A stretch of DNA of 64,000 nt from Atrichornis clamosus (Eukaryota; Chordata; Aves; Passeriformes; Menuridae), in NCBI GenBank assembly GCA_013400975.1, contig WBMZ01008655.1, positions 62,001-126,000 of the forward strand, given 5' to 3'. Positions 23,281 through 35,213 of this stretch are shown here, one piece after another (the stretch's first letter is position 1; the number at the start of each line of letters is the position of its first letter). The notes beneath the pieces were generated by a model, which was not told the origin of the DNA, ran no database searches, and saw nothing but the letters and a program-made list of their open reading frames with translations. Made by a program: the position numbers and the translations under genes.

Positions 23281-23845
23281 TGTGCTGGTTTTAGCTGGGG
23301 TAGAGTTAGTTTTCTTCGCAGCAACTGATACGGAGCTGTGTTTTGAATTTATGCTGGAAACAGTGTTGATAATACGAGGATGGTTTTTCTGTCACAGAGC
23401 AGTGTTCACACAATGCCAAGGCCTCTCTTGTGTTCCTCACCCCAACATACCAGTAAGGAGGCTGAGGAGGCACAAGAAGTTGGGAGGGGACACAGCCAGA
23501 GCAGCTGCTCCCAGCTGACCACAGGGATACCCCATCCCATATGGTGACATGCTCAGCATGTAATGCTGGAGGAAGAAGGAGGAAGTGGGGGATGCTTGGA
23601 GTGATGGCATTTGTCTTCTCAAGCCACTGCTATACATGATGGAGCTCTGCTTTCCTGGGTATGGCTGAACACCTGGCTACTCCTGGGAAGCAGTGAATGA
23701 ATTCCTTGTTTGTCTTTGCTTGCATGTGTGGCTTTTGCTTTACCTATTAAACTGTCTGCATGGAAACCCACTTGTAATCCACTGTGGGGGGCGTGAGTGA
23801 GTGGTTGCATGGGGCTTAGCTGCTGGCTGGGGTTGAACCATGACA
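23281..23845 (+). mobile_element. Probable solo ERV LTR, second family, 565 bp
   Basis: Begins TGTGCTGGTTTTAGCTGGGG and ends GGGTTGAACCATGACA, giving TG...CA termini. It contains AACAGTGTTGATAATACGAGG, CACAAGAAGTTGGGAGGGGA, ACCCCATCCCATATGGTGAC, TGGCTGAACACCTGGCTACT and GAATGAATTCCTTGTTTGTC, followed by TTTGCTTTACCTATTAAACTG with an ATTAAA signal. These match, in order, a short LTR that I recall as widespread in birds. It is unrelated in sequence to the LTR at 21908-22960. The region after the ATTAAA looks shortened relative to that recalled form. Flanks AGAAC and GCTGT do not form a target-site duplication. No viral coding sequence is attached. Confidence 0.78.
23746..23751 (+). promoter_or_regulatory. 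Candidate LTR polyadenylation signal ATTAAA
   Basis: ATTAAA lies in TTTACCTATTAAACTGTC, about 95 bp before the LTR 3' end, which is the expected place for an R-region polyadenylation signal. Confidence 0.5.
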
Positions 23846-25499
23846 GCTGTCCATAACACTATCTGTCAAAACTGGTATAAGAACTATAACTCCAATCACG
23901 TTGTTACATTTGGGATTTTTAGTTCAGGAAAACCAAAGCAGTGAAGGAAATTAGGTATTGGAGTCCTGGTTATATCTTGCTGAATCAGAAAAGAGTTTGA
24001 AGTAACTCCATTGAATAAGAACAGCATGCATGTAAGGGTATGGGGTTAAGCTTCAATATTCTCTCCTTGGAGATTGACCCACTGTCCTTGCATTTAGCAG
24101 GAGGGAAAATGAGCCCCATTTTTATCTTTTGAGCAAGCAGTAATGTTCAGTTACCAGTTGGAGTATTGTAATGCCCCCCCTTTATGTTTACACAGGAAAA
24201 GAAAACTAGGCATACAGCCTTCACTACTGCTACTGGTTTCGTTTTCTCGAACAGTGTATGTTGGGCCTCAGCTCAGGGATTATACAAATGGGTAGAGCCA
24301 GAAAGTGCTCTGAATTACCCCACTTCATAACAAGTAATTAGGTAGTTATGGCACTCTTGCTGGATCTTTGCTTGGCTAATATTGGCTTGACACCAAATAG
24401 AAAAGAAGGTTGTAATCAGATCTCTCCATGTGCGGATTTTAACCAGTTTCATTTCCATCCCAGACATCAAGTCCATCTGTCTATCTGCCCCATCATGACT
24501 CAGGTGGCCAGGAGCAAAGGGCATTTCTGTTGACTCTTGGCCATGAGAATGTGACCATGAGTGCTGCTGCTGTCTTCAACAGCAGGCACAGCAAATTCTT
24601 CTTTCTGTATGTTTTCAATACAACAAGGGCTCTGGCACTGCATTGGCCAATGCAAGCGCCCAGTGAGGCTGGGACAGACCTCCTCTGGGTGGCATCGCTG
24701 TGGCACCATTGCATTTTAATCAGTGGGAAGGGTAAACACAAATGAGGAGAGGAGAAAGGGGGTTTGCCTCTGATGACATGATCTCAGCTGTCCTACTTGT
24801 GAGGAAGGGAGGAGATGAACACGAAAATGAAGGATAAAGTAACGGGGCAGAGACCTAGGAACTTTTTCTGGAGCTGTGGCCTTGCCTATGTATCCCTCTC
24901 ACTAGCACATGGCAGGGCAGAGGTGGGAAAGGCTGGAGAGACTGAGAAACACAAGAAATTTTAGCATTCCCATTGTATAGATGTAATTCATTTTAAATAC
25001 CCAGTCTGGGTTTTCAAACCTCTTCAGATGTATGGTACCTCAGCATGAAAACCAGAACTCAGAATTACTTGTCTATAAATGGTCTATGCATATTTATGTT
25101 GGGATGCCTAAATCTAAAACCTAAGAGCAAGCTAAGCCAGGAGCTACTTTATGTCATTCAGCAAACAGCAGCCAGGAGCCAGACAAAAAAGGGAACTCTA
25201 AGGCTATTGCATGTCTTAGATCTTGCCCTTTACTACAAGCTACAAAAATTGCTTTTACACACTTGATATGTACAGCCAGAACTCTCTCTGGAAGGTATAT
25301 GTCTCTAAAGAGCTAGGCAGGGCTCATTTGTTTCTTTTAAAGTGTAGTCAGAACTTGTGCTGCTTTCTTCAAAAATAGTGAGAGTGCTCAAGGGGAAACA
25401 GACTCAATTCTTTCCTCACCTCAGAATATTTTAATCCCTCTTTTCCTCCTTTCCAGAAGACAGAGATTCCCAGGAGGTGGTCTATTCCTCATAAACTTA
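23846..25499. other. Non-coding, no gene recognised
   Basis: Mixed composition with short frames only. A C7 run sits at about 24174-24180. No repeat family was recognised. Confidence 0.5.
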
Positions 25500-25700
25500 T
25501 GTGGGAGGTAGAAGAGAACTCTTCTTACCCCGTTGGGAAAAAGGGGCTGCTGTGCACAATATATGAAACACTGACTGGCAGAGGCAGAGCATGACTCTAT
25601 AGTCTGGTGATTAGGCTTAGAGCTGGGAGACACAGTTTGGGTGCCTGTCTCCATGGTCATTCCTATATTTTAATGATAACACCTAAAATGCAGACACTGT
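25500..25700 (+). repeat. Possible ancient tRNA-headed SINE fragment
   Basis: GACTCTATAGTCTGGTGATTA, then GGGAGACACAGTTTGGGTGC, recalls the reptile/bird repeat segment 'gactctatagcctagtggttagggcac...gggagacctgggttcaagtccc', which has a tRNA-like box A and box B. An upstream CTTATGTGGGAGGTAGAAGA also fits. The box B region is badly eroded, so no transcription is expected. Confidence 0.5.
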
Positions 25701-28700
25701 CCTGGGTGCAAAAAACAGAACTAAGAATTTTCCTACCGAGCTAAGCCACTTACCCACTTAAACTACTTAACTGTGCTTTGCCCCATAAACCTTGGAGTCT
25801 TGTCAGTGCAGTGGACTGTACCTCTACACAGATTGGTTTAGTCTGGTGGCAGAACATTAAAGGGAGGACATATAGCTCTGAATCATCTCACAGAGAAGAG
25901 GGAACTAAACTTGACTGTGCCAAGATGGGTCAATGTCGATACATAATCTGAGCAATTTAGGAGGAAAATTTAAGCTGAAAAAGGTCAACTACCTATTAAA
26001 CTCAGGTGTCTTCAGGGTTAGGCAGGTATTTTCAGTGCCACGTTTTGGACTTAAGCTTCTAGATCTAAACAAAGTGCTTCAGTCCTCTTTTGAAGCTGGC
26101 CCAAAATTGCGTTTAGATCTGAACAAAGCATTTACATTAGAAGTCACTGCTTTCTCACCTTACTTTTGGGTGCAAAGTCCATTAAGTTCATGAATATAAG
26201 CCAATGGTGGTGAAAGTTTGGCAAACACAAGCAAAGGTGGTTCAGAGAGCTGGGAATCTGGCAGATGTACCACACTCAGTTCATACATTCTCAAAGCAAG
26301 CAAAATTATATTTACCCTCCCAAGAACCAGCCTGGCCAGAGCTCAGTGCAGAAGGCTGTGAGGGAGCAGAGAGTCTGACCCAGCACCAGTGTGCCTGTAA
26401 ATGCTGTGACATTGGAGATCCCCTTGCTAGCACTGCCTGAAGCACTGTGTGCACAGGGAGCTGCACTTCAACAAGCCTGCAAGTTGTTAGTGAGCACAGC
26501 ATGTAATATCCTGGCACTGTGGCTGATTGCTTACAGGTGCTGAAAGAGACCCTAACATCCACGTTGAAAGCACCTTTGCACAGTATTAGCCACTGCAGCA
26601 CACATTGGAGACAGGTGACCAAAATGCATCTGCAGTCCTTAACAATGTATCTCTGTGCATTAATGAGCAAGAAACAGCGTTTGCAAGGGGTGTCTTGAAA
26701 TCAAACAGTCATACCTACCACCTGAAGCTTGAAACCGTGGCATTCTTTCCAGTGCCTCACTCTTACTATCTTCTCAGGCCCCTTGCATGCTGACAGACTC
26801 AAACATGGATTTTGGGCTCTATAGCACAAAAGTCAAATAAATGCCAAAACCAAAAAAAAAGTCAGGAAAGAGCCTCTAGTTTTAAAATGCATGTGGAAGT
26901 CCATGGGTAGTCTCGTTGCAACTGGAACAATGTGTGGAGGTTTTTTGCTAGTAACCTCAAGATGAATGGCTTGTTTTAAAGACAGTAAAAACACCATGTT
27001 GTGCAGGTGCCTCTATGTGTGGGTAGATTTCTCAGGAGGACTTCAGGGACTGTAGCCACAGCACTGGCACTCCCCAGTGCTCTGCACAGTCTGTGGTGTG
27101 TGAGGGGGAAGCAGCTGCAGTCCTGCACAGCCCTTTCCCCAGGTCCTCCTCTCCATCACCACCCGTTCGCCTCCAGACCTCTGTACCTGAAATTCCAGAC
27201 TTGAGGTTGTTAAACAAAATGCCAACTGAATAGAGCAGAAACTAGTAAATGAGCAATAAAGGAATTTGAACACCAGAGGGCAATTAGAAAAGGAGCTGAA
27301 ATGGGAATAATTAGATAATATAATGCTAAATGAACAGTGAATCTTAGTTAATCCCATTAACTATTTACAATAAATAGAACAAGTGGCTTGTCAAAGTACG
27401 GCTAGTTTTTCTGTGGTTTGATAGATCAAGGTTAGTTACTGTTAGAACCACAACATTATGCTTTGTTTCCAACTGATGAAGGAATAAGATTGATTTGAAA
27501 CATATGGTGAAAAATACTGCAGTTCTTTGTTTGCATCTGTTATACTTTTACTTGTTAGTAATCGGTTCACAAGTTGCTTTTCTATTTTTTTTTGTATTTT
27601 TTAATATATTAAGTGAAAACAGAGACTTTTTAGCAGATGTACAAATGAGAGGATAAACATTTCAGAAAGCTTTGAAGCTGTGTTATGTTTTTTCTCCAGT
27701 TTGTTTTATATCTCTAGGGCTACACACAGGATTTTCTGCTGGTGAACATGGGTGTAAGGCTTTTTATTGGGTCACTTGGACCTGGTGAATAGGGAGTGCA
27801 TATCTGACATCGTGTAACAGCATTTTTCAGAGACATAAGATTGTACCAAAAGTAGTAGCACCTTTTTCTGTGGTATGCCTGTAACTTGTATCAGAAGGGT
27901 TCTGAAGGAAGTTCCAGAGTGTTTATTTAGCTAAAGCCACGGCACTGTCACATTATTAGTTCTTTAAAAATTCCTTCAAACCATGAACAGCCCAATACTT
28001 AGTTCTTAAAGATGCAATGAAGTGTATTCACAATATTTCACATCTTTACTCTTTTTTTAGATTATAAAGAACAGCTAATTGTAACCCCATGATCTGTGAG
28101 TGTATACCAGAGCAAGCCTAAAAGCCAGTGGAAATTACAATGTGTGTGCTTCAGTACAATCAATTTTGTTTGTTGTTTTAGTGGCATGATTCCTGTTTAC
28201 AGCAATCAAGCCATCATATTACACAGAGTAAATCAATAGGGTGATAATGTAGCTGTTTACTGCACTTATAGACTTGCCTGTGACTATGTCTAGGACTCAC
28301 CACACTATACTATGCAATGTCTTAATTTTTATTTCCCTTTGGAAGAAGGTTGACATAACTCACAGGTACTAGCAAATCCCACCACAGTACAAAATGTAAC
28401 ATTTATAAGAGATACATATGGTACATATTTATAGTGAGCAAAATAAGGACTTGTTTCAATTATGCATGTGGATTAGCTCTTTGAAGAAAAAAAAAAAAAG
28501 TAGGTGTTACCTCATGCCCATATAAATCCAGGGGTAAAACATGCCTAAAACAAAACCCCCTTTACGTGCCGTTACTTGCACATGCACATTAACATGTTTC
28601 AGGCAAAACTCTGAACAAGATACACAGACATATGTTGCTATGAATCTTGGAGAACACACTGTGCTTACATTTTTCAAGCTATGCAACAATTTCTGCAACA

Positions 28701-31700
28701 GATTTATGTTGTGCCAGAGAAGGACAATATATGGATATCCTGTGGGCATGAGCAACAAATATTCAATGCACATCAAATGCATGTAGGTAGACAAGCAAGT
28801 TACTCTTGGCTAAATTAGGAAGTAAACTTGCAGCATTTCATCTGTTTGGGACGTCATCCCATGCACACATTATTACCTACTGTTCCTTGCACTGTACCCA
28901 TCTGCCTTTCACTGAGATGTAAACAACGTCATCCCTGGTAGGGAACATTGTAGAATCACGGGTCACTCTAACTTTTGCCACAAATTTCTTCTACAGCAAG
29001 ACAACTCATTAGAGAAAAATTACAAACACTAAAATTGGGTCAGTTAATTGTTATTAAGAGTTTATACATGTTTCATAGGATGAAAATTGCAGACTGTGGT
29101 GCATTCCTTTTTTGGGAGACACAAGAGGACCAGGGAGAAGCAGGAGCAGGAGAACTTCCTGGAGAAGAACTTTCATGCAGAATACCAATTCCTGATTCAG
29201 CACAGGATGAATCTAGCAGATAAAGACATTGCTACATACTTGGATTTTCATGATTTTTAGGAGAGTTATATGCATCTACTTTCTAAATTATGTTGTGTCT
29301 GAAAAAAGAAAAAACACAGTTAAACACAGCATTACTTTCCAACAACATGGGCAAAGTGGAGATTAATGATGTCTGTAACTAAGTTACGCTTTCTTTGTGT
29401 ATTACTTTGTGTATTCTCTTGAAACTAATTCGTAAAGGGTGAGAGCTCAAAGACTTCTTTGTGCTATTTGCATCATGAGCTTTCTTGGAGGTTAGTGACA
29501 CTGATTTTCTCTTCCTGAATCTTTCCTATTTCCATAATTTCTAGAGTGCAGAACTGCTGCCTCCACAATGTGCCCATCAAAAGAAACTGCCGTATGTCAT
29601 GGTCTGAAAACTTTACGTTTCCCAGAGCATGCGAGGTTTGGCCCTTCTTCCTCTGTCTTCCAGAGACCTCCAAATCTTCCCTTGAGGGAAGCATTCTTTG
29701 GCAAATCACTAAGTAAACCTTGCTTTGTTTCCTGGGGTTTCTGCCTCCCTTCCTTAGGTTTTGCTGTATGTGAATGAGTTATATTCATGAGATTTTGACA
29801 GATAATGACCCACTCCTACAACTTCTCTAGGGTCTCTTCTAGAGTCTAGATCATACCAGGTAGAAATATTTTCTTTTGGGTTTTTTGATAGTTTTTCCAT
29901 AATAACTTTGCGCACTAATTATTTGTAAAATCAAATTTGTGTGTTTAATAAAATGAATACCCTTTTTTTCAGATGATTTGCCATTTTATGGAATTCTATT
30001 TATTTGTGTTTCAATTAACTTTGTTAACAATGGCAAAGTTAGTAGATATTTGGCAATCAAACCCCATTATGAAGTATTTGAACAATACAAGGTTAGTTAA
30101 GTTAAAGGAGATGTTGTGCAGAGCATTTCAAATTGAATTTGGATAGTGGCAAGCATCTGTGTGTTTGGAAATCTCTAAATTTTTGCCTGAAGGGTAAATT
30201 GAAGCTTATATAAACAAGAACTTGTGATCTAATGTTTGGGCTTTTACTGACACAGACACAAAGACACACACAGATGCACACACATAAACCTCTATGGGAG
30301 GTTACAAAAGATAGGGGAAAAAAAGAAAAGAGTAGAGGAAGAGATGAGACATGTTAGCTGTCTATTTAATGTTTTTCACTCATATAATACAGTCTGGCAA
30401 GACATTTTCCACAGTTCCACCAAATCAGACCTGTAAAAGCAATTATCTGTCATCATAACGTGAATCAAGCTTGAACTGCTGTGGTTCTGAAAAGCGTGAC
30501 AAAGTTAATTGAAATTTAGGCAGTGAGTAGTATTCACTTCCTGAGATAAGGTGTGTTTTCAGGGGAAGTTTGTTGCTATGTTGGCTTTAGTTAACTGTTC
30601 TTAAGTCTCTTGTTAAAGGATTTGTGTTATTTCTGTGGGTGGATCATAGTCTCATCCAATTATGACTTCAGTAGAGCCAAACTTTGTGTCATATGCTTTA
30701 CTAGCCCATACTGGTTTGCACATTCCTTTCACTTCACAGGAAGATTTTTTTAAAAAAAGAGGTTAAAAAATTCTCTCTCAAGTGATTACAAACGGTCAAA
30801 GAGTACTTTGGAAGTATCAAATTCTACTGAATGTTCATTTCATTCCAAAAATATCATTTTGGTGGCTTAGTGGTGTATTGTTTTAGTAACTACAATAAAA
30901 TTGTTTAAAATCTGGCAAAAAAAATATTAGTTCTCAACATAGAAGCCAAATGTGATTTATTTCTGTGTTTCCTTGACTGGTTATCTTCTAATCTCCTGAT
31001 TGTAGAGCAGCATGGATTTGCTTTCACGTTGTGTTACATCTTTTTTAAAGCAATCTCTGTATTTTTACTGTTAACAATTGAAATTCTGAAGGCATTCATG
31101 GCATTGGTATGAGTGCAAGTGTGGTAAATATTGTATGGAAAGGAAACTGGAATTTTATAAGTCCCTGAAGTATATTGTGTGTTTGATTGTCTTTTTTTTA
31201 GGCCCAGTTTTGCTCTAAAATTATTGCAAGTTTTGGAACTTCTCTGTGCCAATTTAGGAGAAATATCAAAATTATTGTTTCATTTTTAAGGAGGTTTTTT
31301 TTAGAACTGATTGTTTAGATACATGAAATTTTTAATTTTTCTAATGTTGGCCCTTAGTTCTTGCTCTTGAGGTCTTTTCATTTCTCACAGAGAGCAACTT
31401 TTTAGTCACTTTAAAGAAAAAAACACGTTCTGAAGAATTCACTGGATGTTACCAAAAAATCTGTTTTGTGAAAATAGAATTAATATTTCAGTAAATTTGT
31501 CCAGTTAAGATATGCCAGTAATAAATACAGGACCTGTGGCTCTAAACACATTTTCAGAGTGAGGACTTGACTAAGAGTCAAGAGAAGCCTTAGTTCTCCT
31601 GTCAAATCTCACATAACATGGAAGGCCAGAATAGCATTATATAATAGGTATATGAAGATTTCTTCTCAAAAACACTAAACTCCTTTATGGCAGCCTCCTG

Positions 31701-32571
31701 CAGCTCCCATTTCATCTTCCCTCTGACCTCTAGCATTCCCCAAATATCTCTGAAGCAAGAGAGAAACCAAGAGTGAGGATGCCAGAGAGGAACACAGCAG
31801 AATCTAATCAAGCAGTTTTGAGCAGTTGTGAGGCTCCCAGGAGTGCTGCAGAACCTGTCATTATTAAGTGAGGTGTAAATTTAATCTCACTTAAGTCATT
31901 AAGGTCCAAACAAATGCTGTGGAAGTTAATCTAGAATTTAGGGACAGAAAAAGGGTTTAGCCTGTACCTAACAGGCCTCCATGACCTAAAAACATAAGCA
32001 GAACATATTTCTGTATTTAGCATTTTTTTTCAAATGAGTCTGTATAAGACCTGCATGCCCCAAATCTGTTGGTCATGTGGGACTTATGCTCAGAACTGCT
32101 CATCCTCAAATTGACTCTGAGTCTGGGAAACCACTGGAATTGTACCTGAGGAAAATTAAAGCCTAGCCTCTGAGCAGGTACCATTTGATAAGATGAGCAA
32201 AAGACAGACAGTGCAGCTAACACTGCAATGGTAGCATTCTCCTTTTCCACTGCTCTCCCAAATGCACTTATTTGATTATAACAACTCTAATTAAGTCCAT
32301 TATAATGCAATGGAAAATTTCCAGGACAGTCTTCATTGCTAGAAATAGGCTAAATTATCCTTACTGGAAGTGTTCTTTCCCTGTAAACTAGTTATATTGT
32401 CCTCCTTCTTGCTTCTGGTGCAAGGTCTAATTTTGGACTTGCAAACAGCTTTCCAGTTTTTCTCCATTCTCTCTACCCCCTAGAAACTGTTGCATTTTTG
32501 AACACTGAAGCACACACGCTATGAAGTATTACACTTCTCCTATCTGGCCTGCAGCCTACCCCCTCAGGCAA
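25701..32571. other. Non-coding AT-rich stretch, no gene recognised
   Basis: Contains a modestly GC-richer patch at 27000-27200, an A13 run near 28487-28499 and a degenerate CA-rich tract at 30252-30288. No coding family or repeat family was recognised. Confidence 0.55.
30252..30288. repeat. Degenerate (CA)n microsatellite
   Basis: CACAGACACAAAGACACACA continuing into GATGCACACACATAAA: an interrupted CA-type simple repeat. Confidence 0.75.
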
Positions 32572-32770
32572 TGACCTCACTGGATCTCATAAGCCGTGGC
32601 AGGGTTAGGCTGGGTCAGCAAAAGCTGGAGAGGATCTCCAAGCAGAGAGGTTGGGTGCTGCCAGAATTGTGGGTGGCATTTCAGTAGGTGGCATACTTTC
32701 CTTTGGAGTTCACCCCAAAACGCCACTGCTGGGTGCTGGATGGATCCCCACATGCAACCCCCCAGGCCTG
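32572..32770 (+). repeat. Probable 5S-rRNA-derived SINE remnant
   Basis: GGATCTCATAAGCCGTGGCA then GGGTTAGGCTGGGTCAGCAA then GGAGAGGATCTCCAAG and GGTTGGGTGCTGCC parallel the 3' two thirds of 5S rRNA ('gatctcggaagctaagcagggtcgggcctggttagtacttggatgggagacc...ccgggtgctg'). They are followed by TTCAGTAGGTGGCATACTTT, CCTTTGGAGTTCACCCC and GCTGGGTGCTGGATGG, which match the body of 5S-headed SINEs that I recall from reptiles and fish. It is not a functional 5S gene: the 5' third is missing and many invariant positions differ. The ancestry (SINE3-type, such as AmnSINE-like) is inferred. Confidence 0.6.
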
Positions 32771-33400
32771 TGAAGGTCACAAGCAGAGTGTAAAGTGTCC
32801 CTCTATTTCACGGGGTGGCGTTAATGGCTGCTGAGCCCCACGTCAGCACTAGGCAGGGCCACATCACTGACACAAGCCACCAAGCAGTCCCTCTGTGGGA
32901 GACACGCCATGTGGCTTGGAGATGACAAGGTGCATCTGCTCCATCACCTGTTACCTGCCACCTGACAAACAAAATGTCTGAAGGGTCAGGGGAGAATAAA
33001 CCCGGGGCAGTTCTCCCTTGATAACTTTGGGACCTCGCAGGACCTGGGAGGCAGAAAGCCAAGATAAAATATGGCCTAAGTAATGAGATCCAGCTGCTCA
33101 AAATCTCCCCAAAATATCAGGTGGATGAAAATTCCCTGGCTTTCAGCACCCTCTGCAGCAATTTGGTCATGTTGTTCTGCGTCATCTGCAGATCTGTTTT
33201 TTCTTCCCTTGCAAAGATCTAAAACTTTCTGACTGTTATAGACACTGAGATTGTATAACAGTGTCCAAAATCCAACTGTTAGAATTTTTTCCCAAAAAAG
33301 TTAAAGTGAAAGGTCTCTCTAACCAATGGCCTTCTAGTTTTTTTTCCTCTGGAGACCATTCACACAGTAAGAAAGAAATCACCTTCTGGAGCACTCAGTT
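32771..33400. other. GC-richer non-coding DNA, unassigned
   Basis: About 600 bp following the 5S-like SINE, GC-richer up to about 33100. Part could be more of an old element, but no family was recognised. A 97-codon minus-strand frame here has no family resemblance. Confidence 0.4.
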
Positions 33401-33439
33401 GCTTTCCCTGAGATCTGTTGGGTGTAGTGTAGTTCCCAA

Positions 33440-33530
33440 AACATTTAACTTCCCAGACCACCTGGGAGAGTCTCACAAACCACTGGTGGTCCATAGACCA
33501 CAGTCTGACTGCTGTTCTGTTAGGCTACTG
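33440..33530 (-). mobile_element. Possible hAT-type DNA transposon terminus
   Basis: CAAACCACTGGTGGTCCATA followed by GACCACAGTCTGACTGCTGT reads on the minus strand as 'cagcagtcagactgtggtctatggaccaccagtggtttg'. This resembles the terminal region of hAT (Charlie-like) elements I recall from reptile genomes ('cagtggttctcaaactgtggtccgtggaccaccagtggtcc'). No transposase frame or second terminus was found. Confidence 0.45.
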
Positions 33531-34191
33531 GTTAAAGAAAAGGAAATTAAACACAGAAAGCTGTTAAAATGACATTGTGTGTGAGTCATGGCTCCACATT
33601 AAGTAATACTCATACAGAGCACTTGTCTTGTCCCCCTGGATGAAAGCTCCCCACTTTCTGTCTCTAGTCTCTATCCGTTAGTAACAAAAATCATATTTTC
33701 ATATTACAGAAATGAAAGAAATGCTAATGCTTTGTCTGAGAAACAATGAAGTGATAGAAATAGAAATGTAATGAGAGATGTACGACTGAATACAGTACTC
33801 ATATTTTTGATACCGACATGCAATGAAATCTTTACATTTCCATTGAAGCCTGTTTAAATGAAATTTGTCAAAGAATACTTCTTTTTCACATTCTCTCCTT
33901 CCAAAGTGCACCCTAGTGCAACAAGACTGTTTCTTTGTTCATTCAATATTGGGCTGTAACAAGCTTGCGTCAGCCCTGTCTGCCAACTGATGGGATCATG
34001 CGGAGAAAGTGTCTAGCAGCCACAGGTTTGTGCAGTTCCCTGTCTGATTTTGCAGCCTTTTTTTAATGAGCTAATTTTTATGATTGCAGACTTGCTTTGG
34101 CTTTAAAAAAATTGGTTCAGATCTGGGGAAAGACTGCTGTGTGACAATGGTTCATTACAATTGCAGTCTATTATTATACTTCTTTCATCAG
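33531..34191. other. Non-coding, no feature recognised
   Basis: AT-rich sequence, no family recognised. It ends in a pyrimidine-rich stretch with CAG that abuts the open frame described next. Confidence 0.45.
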
Positions 34192-34341
34192 ATTACAAAT
34201 GTTGTCCCCTCAAATCCCAGATATGAAGATGCACCACGGATAATACAATACAACGCTACAGATGACAGCAGAAGAAGGCTTTTTTCCTTGGCACCCTCCC
34301 ACTTTCAGGCCTTGGACCCAGAATATACTGCTAGTTTGTAG
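34192..34341 (+). other. Weak candidate terminal exon or chance open frame
   Basis: A pyrimidine-rich stretch ending TTCATCAG at 34191 is followed in phase by 49 open codons and a TAG stop. The peptide starts ITNVVPSNPRYEDAPR, contains an N-glycosylation-type NAT and ends ALDPEYTASL. Composition is polar and not low-complexity, and it does not resemble the neighbouring repeats. The same frame is also open upstream of the putative acceptor to an ATG at 34084. I do not recognise the protein, and no matching upstream exon was identified. Most likely a chance frame, but it is the only one in the window I would test for conservation. Confidence 0.15.
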
Positions 34342-35192
34342 GACTGTTTGTGACACGATCACATCTGTATCTGGATGTCTCAGTTCAAACCCTGCCTGCT
34401 AATGTGTATGGAGCAAGCAGAGCTCCAGAATTTGGCTGATTCCTTCTGAGAAGCAGTGGCACCAAGGCCTAGATCTGTCACACGTGGGATCTGCTCCCCA
34501 CGCTGGGTGGGATGATCTTGTGCAACCCATAGCAAAGGAGAAGGGTCAGAACAATAGATTTCTGCCAGCAGGGATATAAAAAAATTGAAGTGTCAAAAAT
34601 ATGGTTAGTGATGCACACAGGATTATTGTCAGCCCTTTGTAGTGGTAAACTGAAACCTTATATTTTCAGCTAGTGACTCATTCCTAAGGCTATTGGTTAC
34701 CCTCTCAATATTGGACTGGAGGTGTGGATAGACAAGGCAGGGCTGCCAAATCCCGCTGTTGTATGAGGTGCACAGAGCTTGACAGGCTGGCAGGGAGGCT
34801 GGCAAGCAGCTGGCTGGGCTATGACAACAGAAGAATGATGGTCGCTGCCCTTCCTGTCCCAGGGCTGCCTTTCTGCCTGCCTACAGAAGGGCAAGGTTTC
34901 TAACTTTTGTGATCCCAGACATCATTTTGTGAGAGCATGACTTGGTCCACCTTTTTAAAGCATTCCCTGGCAAAACAGCTACACTGACAACAATTCAGCA
35001 AGACCTGGCAGTATGAAGCTGAAAAGAAAGGAAGGAATGATGCAGACAGTACTCTTCAGAAAGGCTCTTGCTGGGAGTGGCTGATGTGAATTTCGGCTGG
35101 CATTTGCTGCCCATCTCTCCAGCAAAAAGGTTGCACATCATCCAGCTGATTTCAGGCTGGAGACCACCAACGCAGTTTCTCTGTGGGGTGTC

Positions 35193-35213
35193 TGTGTGTG
35201 TGTGTGTGTGTGT
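35193..35213. repeat. (TG)n microsatellite
   Basis: An uninterrupted TG run of 21 bases, followed by a TTTGTG interruption. A simple dinucleotide repeat. Confidence 0.95.

Noticed and set aside
26281..26670. 129-codon minus-strand frame
   Set aside because: It has no family resemblance, no splice or promoter context and cysteine-rich chance composition.
27845..27880. CCAAAAGTAGTAGCACCTTTTT as a mariner-type end
   Set aside because: Only a short similarity; no partner terminus and no TA-flanked element was seen.
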